Assembly: GCA_036571765.1 (NCBI GenBank)
Contig: BROE01000022.1
Location: forward strand, 8,959,575-9,023,574
Length of the DNA stretch: 64,000 nucleotides
Reading direction: 5' to 3'
Source: Plecoglossus altivelis
Taxonomy: Eukaryota; Chordata; Actinopteri; Osmeriformes; Plecoglossidae
Shown here: one piece after another, positions 25,798 to 35,900 of the stretch
Position numbering within the stretch: position 1 is the first letter of the stretch
Layout: every line of letters begins with the position of its first letter
Program-made: the position numbers and the translations under genes
The notes under the pieces: generated by a model
Told to the model about the DNA's origin: nothing
Database searches by the model: none
The model's input: the letters and a program-made list of their open reading frames with translations, nothing else

Positions 25798-25807
25798 AAA
25801 AGACACC
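25734..25807 (-). CDS. bzw1: bzw1 first coding exon (residues 1-21)
   Basis: The start ATG is at 25797-25795 and reads MSNQRQQKPTLTGQRFKTRK. The acceptor CGAACAG ends at 25808, so ten noncoding bases precede the ATG within this exon. The donor GTGAGG follows 25734. The exon ends after one base of Asp22. The start was chosen because the peptide matches the family N-terminus and the exon begins just upstream. Confidence 0.93.
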
Positions 25808-25810
25808 CTG

Positions 25811-26192
25811 TTCGAGGGAGACAGAGGTAGACAGAGGAAGAGAGAGATGAACAGGAAGAGAGAGAGAGAGAGACGAGAAAGGGATGGCGAAGCGAAAGGC
25901 AGAGAAGAAGAGGAGGAGAGGGACGAAAAGAAGAGAGAGGAGAAGGGAAGAGGAAGGAGAAGGAGAAAGGAGGGAGAAAGAGAAAGAGAAGAGAGGAGAG
26001 AGAGAAAAGAGAGAGGGCTGGGGGAGAGGAGGGCTGAGGGCTGGGGGAGAGGAGGGTTGGGAGAGATGGGGGGGAGATAGAGAGGGAGGAGAAAGGGGTG
26101 GCGGAGAGCGAGAGGAAAGGAGAGAGAGGAGAGAGGAGGGAGAGGGGTGAGGCAGGAGAGAGGAAAGGGGAAGAGAGAAGAGGAGAGAGAAA
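25811..26192. repeat. polypurine (GA-rich) tract, ~380 bp
   Basis: The plus strand is nearly all G and A, so the bzw1 sense strand carries CT-rich sequence running into the acceptor of the first coding exon. Long open frames on both strands (Ser/Leu/Pro-rich or Arg/Glu-rich) reflect composition only. Confidence 0.93.
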
Positions 26193-26196
26193 TAGA

Positions 26197-26998
26197 TGTA
26201 ATTGAGTGACAAGTAACACAATGACATAATGAACGGTGAGAAGAAGATGAGCAAAAGTCAAAGAGATAGTGAGTTATAAGGGGACGATGTACTAACAGCG
26301 TAGTGAGGGAAAACGCGGAGGCCGAGGGCTAAATTAGGGCGTATAGCGGCAGGTAATCATATAGGAAAAGGCACGTCCCCACCAAAGATCTAAGTGATTC
26401 ATTGCCCGATTACCATAACGAAGTTCTCGCTGTAAACCTAAGAGAGATAGAAAAGGGGGCTGGTGATAGTTCGTTAGAATGAGGTAATGGCTAGTTTTTG
26501 GAAGCGTATATGTGTACAGGATCCTACGAGTTAATCCAGGTTACGCAGTCCACCGGCATTTAGCCAAGGATTAGTCGAGCCGATGCGACAGGATGAGAGG
26601 TTTAGCACTAAACGCTTAACTTGGTTCAACGTGTAATCATACTAAAATACTGGAATTTAAGCAGGAAAGAGTGAGTGTCTCCTTGAATTTGACGAATAGA
26701 GGTGGACAAGCGTATAGGAGCAAGACTTTTAAAAACTGCGCATGTGAGTATGAGATAAGGACTCGACCACGCGTCAGGTTTTGTTTGTTTAGTCCTAACT
26801 GTCGTACCTACGTAGAGCTTGGAACTGTGTGTTCCTTCTGATTCTGTAGCTAGCTAGCTAGCTAGCTAGCGAAACCAGTAGACGCATGTCCCCTCCTCAA
26901 ATGAAATTGACTGAACATTTCTAACGTGTAATTTACATCATATATTTTAACATTGATGTTAAACGTGGTGAAGCTTAGCAGAAACGAACGACAACTTA
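26197..26998 (-). other. probable bzw1 intron 1, CpG-bearing
   Basis: No coding exon was seen. CpG dinucleotides are denser here (roughly eight in 26,281-26,400) than in the surrounding AT-rich DNA, as expected next to a housekeeping promoter. A perfect TAGC hexa-repeat lies at 26,847-26,870. Confidence 0.4.
26847..26870. repeat. (TAGC)6 perfect tetranucleotide repeat
   Basis: Six perfect TAGC units. The unit series is self-complementary, so it can form a hairpin or cruciform. It lies about 130 bases downstream, in transcript terms, of the candidate bzw1 exon 1 donor. Confidence 0.97.
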
Positions 26999-26999
26999 C

Positions 27000-27160
27000 C
27001 GAATTCCGATGTATGATCAAAAACAGTCAAAGAAACTCTAGATACTGCGACACAACAATTGGATTCCTTGGCCTAACCAAAAAATCTGAGGAAGTTCTTC
27101 TCTGCGCCGACGCGAGTTTGATATCATATGGATCATTACACTTTAGTAGGGGAGACATCA
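27000..27160 (-). promoter_or_regulatory. bzw1: candidate bzw1 noncoding exon 1 and core promoter region
   Basis: A consensus minus-strand donor GTAAGT starts at 26999. Upstream of it, the minus strand has CpG-bearing sequence (GCGTCGGCGC near 27,110) and a CCAAT pentamer near 27,060. The first coding exon has a good acceptor only ten bases before its ATG, so an upstream 5' UTR exon must exist, and this is the best donor I see nearby. The right-hand limit (transcription start) is a guess. Confidence 0.4.
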
Positions 27161-30100
27161 ATAACTGTTAAACAAAACCTCCCTGATATTGATGTATATC
27201 AGCAATGTATGACAAAGAAGCAACACTGTTACAAATATTGAGCCAAAGTTATTTTACAATGACGGATCAAAGTTGATCTAATGCGCAGACTCTCTTTTAA
27301 AGGTCATACTACCCCGCTATAGAAAGTTACCACCCTCCCTGCAAAGGCAATCTTGAACAAAGGCTCCGGGGTGAATGCTCATCGACTGAACACGGGTAAC
27401 TCAGAACAATGCACATCTCTGTTAGGGTCAAAGGAAAATGTTCCGTTGCAGTAGTGTAGGAAATGACATGCCAACGGTAATCTGAAAGGAATCTACCGTA
27501 GATTTCAAATGAAGCACTGAATTGAAAAATCTAACCTAAACAGGCTATCAGATAAAACGTGTGTTAACTGAAACATAGTATTTGACATTGCACTTATTGG
27601 AAATAAGTTGAAAACAATGTGGCCGGCGATGATAAAGAAATCAACTCAGTTATTCATTTGCTATTCTCGCAAGTCATCCCCAGACACAATGAAACTGGAT
27701 TTAAGAGACGCTTATGGAATATGTTAGGCGGACATATAGTAGGCGATTGTTGGAGTCAAAATCAAGATGGTCTTATTGGTTTCTTTTGCATCAGGGTTTT
27801 GTATACTTGAAATCAAAGCATGCTTACTAAAAGACCTAAAGAGCCTCCGAATGAATCAGTCTCATGGAGCTGCATTAACAAATCACAAACATAAGTTACA
27901 TCGGACCGGCCATACCATAGGGAGTTACATTGAATGTAACCTATTTACAGTCATCTTTTCCCCCAGTTTAGAATCATGAACACTCAACGGATCCAGGGTG
28001 TTGTTTATGGGAACGGTGTGATTGTCTTGCACAAACTACACCTTGAGTGGATCATGGACTAATACTCATAACCCTAAATGGGCTGACAAATAAACACAAG
28101 TCAAACGATTACCAGGGGATGTGCTGCTTAGCAGGGTCTTGGGGATGTGCTGCTTAGCAGGGTCTTGGGGATGTGCTGCTTAGCAGGGTCTTGGGGATGT
28201 GCTTCTTAACACGGTCTTGGGGATGTGCTTCTTAACAGGGTCTTGGGGATGTGCTGCCAAGCAATTCTAATAACTGAAGACAACTGGCACCTTTCCATGA
28301 AAAAATAACCAGTACTGGTTTCTTGCTCATTAAATATATATCATGAGGTCTCAAGTCACATACTGTACATTATTGATTCCTCTTGAGATACCGCAAACAC
28401 ACATCAGAGGAAGCTTGTCGTAAATGTCGTAAAGTTGTCGTAGAAATTTGCCTGATCATCCGTTTGTACACACACTTATATAAAAAAGAAGTAGTGACTA
28501 TTGTCACTACTCATTCATGTGAAAATGATAACATGCGTTTGGTAAACTGCACAGCAGGTTCATTTGAACGTTTTGAACATTATTGGGATAAGATTTCCAT
28601 CCACCAATAGATTAATTCTCCACTTAAATGAGATTTGGGTGCAGAATATAGTGTTTTTAGTGTAAGGACAGGTTGTTTTCTGTGGGCCCTATCTGCAGTT
28701 AAGGTGGGCTGCAGGTAGGCCAATCTTAGAAAAAGAAAACTGCTTCTTCCCATTTACATTCAGAGTGGTTAAACATGCCATGTGGTTTAGTACTTCAGAA
28801 ATGGACACACTTTGCACACACCCATTTTTAGTACGTGAGCAAAAGGCAGAAGACGGATTTGACAGTTTGTTTGATAACACTACTAAAATTTTCATAAGCT
28901 CATTGAATGACACACTAAATCTAGCAGAAATGTAATGAAGTCAACAGACTAACTTTTGAACCATAAACTAATGTAATTAACTGCACAGGTTATTAAACAT
29001 GTTCAGACTGTAAATCTGTTCAATAAAATCTGAGCTTAAGTAATTATAAACATGTTTAGTCAACTCCAATCTTTATGCACAGATCAATAACTGATCTGAT
29101 TCTGAATTCCGTGACTTGTTTAAAAATGTCTATTCATGTAAGTGTAAATTCTGTCCCAGGGCCCACGATGATGGTTCTACCTGATCACTGAATCTTTGGT
29201 CAGTATCATGGTAGTAGCACAGTTACATAAAGCCATTCTGTTGTCAGATAACTTGGGAACTAGCCTTGATCCAAATAACAACTCACAACAAAGGGTATAC
29301 ATTAGATTAAGTATTTTATAACATGTTGAGAGAGTTAGTTGCATTGTAAATGTAAAAACAAAAGCAAATGCAAAACATTCTGTAATAATTATTGACGTGG
29401 ATTTATTTACTTGTTAATACCTACAATGCAGTGAAGTGCATAACCATTATGTTTGATGTAACCTGGCACCTGTAACCCAACCCAGTAAAACTGGCTCCAG
29501 TTTGGCTCCTCCAGTTGAAATAGTTTAGAACCACCACAGGAAAAGGCATGACATGGTGGTCTTTGGATTTGGAAACTACTTCTGATTTAAGAGCAAAGAT
29601 TAAGATTGCACATCATACAAATCCCTCTAGGTGGCGCCAGATACTGCAATAAATTAGTTGGACTCAATTCAACGCCTAACTTCAATTTTTATCTTGTTTA
29701 AAAATCTTTGGTGTGAGTACATGATGTATCAAGTCTGCACATATGTATCCATTAATTCACAAAGGATTAATGACATGAAACATGAAATTAATGGCCATTA
29801 ACAATGCTGGGTGGCAGTCATCCTATTTTAAGCCGTTGTCTGCATGGACAGGACATATTATATGAATCTAACTTATCATACCCTGTGATAATCACATGTA
29901 GCCTGTTGCAGATGAGTTGTACTTTGTCTATTCTCTGCCAGACAATCCCGTAGAGGGGCTGAATCACGACAGGAGGCCTGGCCCCTCCTTCCTTTCCCAG
30001 CCTGTAGATCGGTGGGAACTGGGTATGGGACAGCCCATAATTGTGCTCTATTTTTACCTCTCTGTGCACAATCTGTCAAGGGCTGCTCCCCTGGGACCTG

Positions 30101-30510
30101 CCACCGGCAGGCTCCCCTGGCCGCGGAATTTAACCCGAGAACAACTCTCCAGATGTGATGGAAAACATCTGGGCTGCTGCCTACAGGGCTGTCCAGCTCC
30201 CTGTCTCCCTCTGCCTCTCTCAGGCTTGTTGGTACTACTGAGAAACGGCATCTCAGCCCAGGCATGTGGAATGTGTTCTGATAGTGATAGCGAACTTTCA
30301 CTTCAGTCAGCCCTGTGTGGATGACAAAAAAATTGGTCTTGTGGCATGTCGTTATGAGACGATATGCATTACCCAAGTAGTCATCTCATACACCAAGCAT
30401 TCATGAAGTATACCTAAAAAATGATGTATAGATGGTGAAAGAACATATCAAAAGGTGCACATCGCAACAACCCAACAATCCAGGAAACGCACAGATGGTA
30501 GCCAAAGTAC
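27161..30510. other. intergenic region between bzw1 and myo1b
   Basis: About 3.3 kb with no recognised exon. Contains the 26-bp minisatellite and a GC-richer block at 29,900-30,320 with overlapping open frames on both strands. Regulatory sequence for bzw1 is likely here, but no specific element can be named. Confidence 0.5.
28115..28262. repeat. 26-bp minisatellite, about 5.6 copies
   Basis: Units begin GGGGATGTGCTGCTTAGCAG and end GGTCTT, at 28,115, 28,141, 28,167, 28,193 and 28,219, with a partial unit at 28,245. The first three are identical; the fourth and fifth share CTTCTTAACA changes. Confidence 0.95.
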
Positions 30511-32862
30511 TTTATTTCTTAATTGTTTTGTTTTTTAATTTAAAAAAGAGATTACTTGTAAATGTTACATTGAGTTCTATTGAAACACGTCCATGTTCAC
30601 TGTCTCAGCATAGGTTACATTAGGCACACAACAAGAATGCATACATCATTCGCTTTCTAGTTTGTCTTTTACTTCAGATAAAAACATGTGAGAGAGGGTT
30701 AACCTTCGCCAACTGCATTGAAATCTCAAACTGTACAGAGCAGAGAAGCAAAAACTCTTCAATGGAGCTCAGTTTCCCCTGTCCATGGAACAGAAACAAC
30801 CATTTCTCAAGAACATCTGTGTCTTCTGTGTAACTACAAAGAAAAAGAAAACATGAAAACGGTTTTAAAATGAAGGTACACCTGCAGAATCTAAGGAACG
30901 TGAGTTTGGTTGAACTATACCTCCACATCACCCATTGGTTTTCTTACAAGAGTACAAAAAAATCTCCATGAACACATCCAGATAAAGAATATATCAAATA
31001 TAATTCAAATATAGCACAGGTTTTGTTTTGTTTCTGATCAGCAAACATTGGCATGTGTATGTCTGAATGCCAAATATGTACATAGGCAGAGTAGACAGTA
31101 AAGCTGTGTCAGGTTAAACTTAGAGCAAACCTCTGTAGAATGTATACATACCATATGCACTCTAACAGAGTTTGGGATTGCTCCAAGCAAAACACTGCAT
31201 TTATTATTAGCCCAGAGGTTACTAAAAATAAAACGGCCCACGTTGCAGTAGCAAAAAAACATATTTTTGGAACACAGCAATAAGAGAACTAGCACAGAGT
31301 ACTATAATCCACCTTTTAACTGGGTCTACAGCCTAACCTATGTACAGCCAATATGTATTGCCCAGTAAGCATGTTTTTTTCCTCCTTCCTGGGTAACCCT
31401 ACAACACTGCCTAGGGAAACATCCGATGTGAGAGAACCTACGCTCCTGTCAACATTGTACATCCTCTCACTATATTTCTACTCCCCTGCCAACGAGAGGA
31501 GTAATGCCAATTGCTGTATATGCAGTGTCAGGCAACGAGCGTGTTTCCCCATTTGGAGAAGAGAAGCCACGGAAACAAGGGGCTTTGGACTGAAAAACCC
31601 TAGATGTGGGAAAGTCATCAGAGAAGACCCAGGGGTCCCCTCACTTCCTGTGTGGTTGGGAACATGTCATCCCACAAGTCTAGCTAAGGGTCTTGATGAC
31701 AGTATATTCTTTATAGACCCAGGAACCAATCCTTCTTTGTATGATGGGTACAGAACATATAGTATGCAATGGATATGGAACTGCCTTGGTCAGATGCAGG
31801 TAGAAAAGATAGTTTAATATTATGCTTTTTACAAGTACATTGAGTAAAGCTTGAGAGATGTATTGAACGTCATGGACAACTACAGAGAAAATGGATATTG
31901 ATCACGTGCACAGTGCAGTACGTTAGTCTTGCCCAGGCTGGGAGGGTCCCCTTCCCAGTGGTTTTTGGCATAAACAACAATGATGGCTTGAACAGGGACC
32001 ATTCACCTTACTGGTTCTCAGTTACAGCCTTGACTTGACTGACACTCTACCACACGCAACAAGTCATGGTGCATCAAAACAACGTAGGGTCCGATCAATG
32101 GCACATGTGGGTTTTGAACAAGAAGTGGTTTACAATCACTTGGCAAATTACATTTGACAAGCCCTTGGTGTGTCTGCTGAACCACCCCCTTTGCAATAGG
32201 TGCAAACAAAGCCGACCAAATCAATAATAGCAATGTCCTCGACAGGTTGATCGAGTTATCTTTCCTCTCACCCAGGTGATACCATAACAAGTGCAGTCGT
32301 TTTAACATGAACTTTCAAGAAAAAAAATGTCAGGCCTACGGTAGCGCAAATTCTCACTGGTCTCCGTCTGTCTAGAAGGTTTCCTTTTCTGATATCTTAC
32401 AGACAGGGTGACTGAATGGCAAAATCATTAGCTGTCCCCCCCCTCATCTGTTCACCCTTTCAAAACTGAACATAGTTGCCACTTGGTCATTTTCATGATT
32501 GTCTTCCATGTCATTATCACCACTGTTTGTCTAGATTACATGTCAGACCCATTGGCTAGAGAGCCATAGTTTTTTACCACCAAACTCTCACTTAAAAAAT
32601 GATGACATACAAAACATAAAACAACCTTCTCGCTTTCTCCTCTCTCTACCAAAGATGGGCAGCACAGTTCAAAATTACAGTGATTGAAGCAATAATTTTG
32701 GATGAAATGAAAAGACAAGATAACAACCACAACAAAGTAGAATAATTGCACAGTCATTGAAGAGGGCTGGGGAGGGGAATCAACGGGTGGAGTTTGGGGT
32801 CCAAAGGTTAATTGTCCAAGAGCAAAACACCCAATTATGGTGATGGTGTTGGGGTGGGGGCT
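30511..32862 (-). other. myo1b: probable myo1b 3' UTR
   Basis: About 2.35 kb of non-coding, mostly single-copy sequence follows the stop. A minus-strand AATAAA lies at 30516-30511 next to an AT-rich stretch. No other gene is seen. Extent is inferred from the hexamer only, and an earlier end is possible. Confidence 0.4.
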
Positions 32863-32992
32863 TTATGGCGACGGTACGGACACCTCCAGCAGGCGGTTGT
32901 TTTTGCGCTTGCAGGCAGCGCTGTTGCCATTCTTGGGACCTCCCTGGACGAACTTTACACACACCTTATCCTGCTTGAACTGCACCAGAAAC
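32863..32992 (-). CDS. myo1b: myo1b last coding exon with stop
   Basis: Encodes FLVQFKQDKVCVKFVQGGPK, then CKRKNNRLLEVSVPSP and TAA at 32865-32863. It ends two residues later than the VAVP terminus I recall for human MYO1B. Acceptor ATGGCAG. Confidence 0.96.
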
Positions 32993-35900
32993 CTGCCATA
33001 TGTGAGAGAGAGCGAGAGGGAGAGAGGGAGAGAGAGAGAGAGAAACTGTCAGATTATTTGATCCTGGGACTAAGAACAAATGGGACAGGAGGGAGAGAAG
33101 GTCATACTCGTCTGAGATGTCGATGTTGATCTGCTCCCTATCGGCCATGGCTGCCCCCGCACGGTGGAGTTTAGTGATGATTTCTATGAGATGCTCGCTG
33201 CTCAACAGGAAGTCACCTTTGGCTGCTGAGGCAGAGCCCTGTGGGGAGGAGATAACAACAGTAAACATAGCAGCCTCACATTGTTGTTTAGGGATGACCA
33301 GCATTCTTACTTCCATTTGATTCACACAGGGATAGAAGACCATGGAGAATAACCAGTACACCATAGTAGACAACTTCACATTCGGTTTTGGTGCGCCTGA
33401 TTGTAAACGAGACATTTTGTTCCTCACCTCTTTGAGTTTTAGGGCAAAGAAGCCATCATTTTGAGTGCTAACGGACACACTGGTGAGATCTGGTAGAGGA
33501 ACGCTGGCCTTCACCTGGCCTGTTTTCTGATCAGCTAGGACAAAGTTGTTCTTGGTCAGCAGGAAGATCCTGGAAGAACCCTGTAGAAAGAGGAGTTGGT
33601 TTACCCACACGATCATCCCTCACCTAAAATATGCCTGATCCTGTATGCCTAAGATTGAAAAATAATGTGATGGATCTGTAAATGGGTCATATTCACATCT
33701 ACAGCATTCCCAAACAGGTAGGTAAGATTAGTCTGTAGGCTGTATTCTACTCGGGCATGTTCAGACATGGTTTCTGAACACGTCTAGTTCTCAGTCGTAA
33801 AACTGTCCATGACCTGCAGGTTGAATGTCTGGAGGCGTGTGCTGCTGTTGCGGTACTCACCTTGCCATTGGCTCGGTTGATCTTGTTGACCACGTCTGCC
33901 AGCAGGACCTTCTCCTCCACGGCGCTGTTCAGCTTCTGGTACTTAGGGTTCTTGTTGATCTCCACGTAGTCGCCTTTGAATGGCTGACTTACACTGCACA
34001 ACAGAAGATCCCATCATGTGCCGGACATTTTTAGGGATGATTTTAATGGATAATAGGTGTCTTGTGTACATGTGAAGATGTGCAGTGTGATATGCTTGTG
34101 AAGGAGAAGGCTTACCTGCTGGGGTAGAGAGCCTTCCTATCCTTGAAGATTTCACTCGCCTCCAGTTTCTCTTCATAAACTGCCTTCTTGTCCTCTGTGA
34201 ATTGGCTCCTGTACTTCTTGCACTGATTAGAATGAGCAAATATCGACATTTCAGTGACGAAACCTCCTGCCCTTTTACAATGTAGGATATATTTATATAT
34301 AGGTGAAGGATTCTATTTAGGAACAGATGGATCCAGTGTTGCTAGGCAGCTAACCCTCCAAAGGTGGAAGATTCTTCTCAGCTCTGTGTTGGCCCCCTCC
34401 ATGAACAGGTAAGGCTTGGACGGCCACTTCTTGTCTATGGGTGACATGGAGGGCATGGTCGTCTTCAAATTCAGGAAGTACTTTTGCATCTGGAGACAAA
34501 CAGAAGAGCACAACTCATTATGCAGTGTATTTATGGCCAACAGTCATGGCAGTCAGAAAATTCCATTCCTTATTAAAATTTACGGTCAGACATGCATCAT
34601 CTGGATGATGTCGAAAAAATGGTTCTTGTTCAGGTGTTACTTACAATCCTCTGTATAGTGAAGTCGTAAATCTTCCTGCCTGCATTGGCCCTGAAGAACT
34701 TTCTGTACTCTCTGCGGACCTGCAATCGAAAGGATGACTGTCAATCAACTATCACTATGTTGACCAGATGGGGAAAGGGCCAGGACGAGACAGTGGCGAG
34801 GAACCACAACACGAAGGAAACACGACAGCAGACCAACAGACGAGGGGTTAGTTAAAATTCAGACAGCAGACACACCAACAGAAATCTAAACAGGAAGGGT
34901 AAAACGGCAAGGTTTTAATGTTTATGCAACACATAACTGTAGGAATGTCCAATGGTTTTCTGAAAATTAAATGATTTGAGTTGCCAGAGTTTGTGGTAAA
35001 TAACATCAGCGCTAACTAATAACACTGTTTAGGTCAACAAGTAACGTAAGAGAATTTGGCCCACTGAGTGAGACAGAGTTAATGAGAAGTATTGGTGTTA
35101 GAACGACACAACAATCACATTACAAGGAAGTAGTCCCTTAGTAGGACACCTGGACAACAGAACCAAGACATGACCAGAGACATCAACACAATACAAGGGC
35201 ACATTTAGTATGTTAGTTTGATAGGCTAGCATGCAACAAATGTCAACCAGAAAGACTGGACAGCTGAAAGCAGATGGAGATGGAGAGATGGACGGGCAGA
35301 CAGGCGGCTATCCAGGCAGCCTCTGCCACAATGGGATTTTCACCTCTGCGGTGAAAAAATGTGGACTTCAGGAACCAGAAGGGGGGGGGGCAAAAAAGCA
35401 TCTGTCACTCAATTATCTAGCGTCATCTTATCTAAAGCCCAGGATTATAGTAGCAGATTTAACTTTATGCGAGGAGATGCTTTAACTCATAGCATTTATC
35501 TGAATCCCCTCTGACCACCAGAGCAGAAAAATGTGTCACGGAAAATAGGTGGGGAGGAGGGGCCAGGAGAGAATTGTACACCAGCACTGGTCGTTCCACA
35601 TATCAATCACTCTGAAGGTAAAAGTCGGTTCATCGGATCCTCAGTTTAAAAGGCAGAGGCTGTCTGAATTCTGGCAAGCCTCCCCAGCCGTATAATAGGC
35701 AGCACTTGTACTGGGATAGGTCCGAGATACCTTGAGTCCCAACCAGTAGGCCCAAATGACGGCAACAGCGTGCTTACGCCTGGCTTCCTCCTTCAGGCGC
35801 CTCAGCTCCCTTCGAGCCTGTGAGGAAGGGGAGGAAGAGACGGAAGGAACCGTTGAAGGGTGAGAAGATGAGAGCAAGGAGGAGGAAAGATGGGACACAC

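Noticed and set aside
25790..26261. Ser/Leu/Pro-rich frames of 154-155 codons (minus) and Arg/Glu-rich frames (plus)
   Set aside because: They are translations of a polypurine tract; the minus frames overlap the true bzw1 start in other frames.
29917..30324. 135-codon plus-strand frame as a possible new gene
   Set aside because: No recognisable domain, and it overlaps another long frame on the opposite strand; composition explains both. It is kept only as a finding to check.
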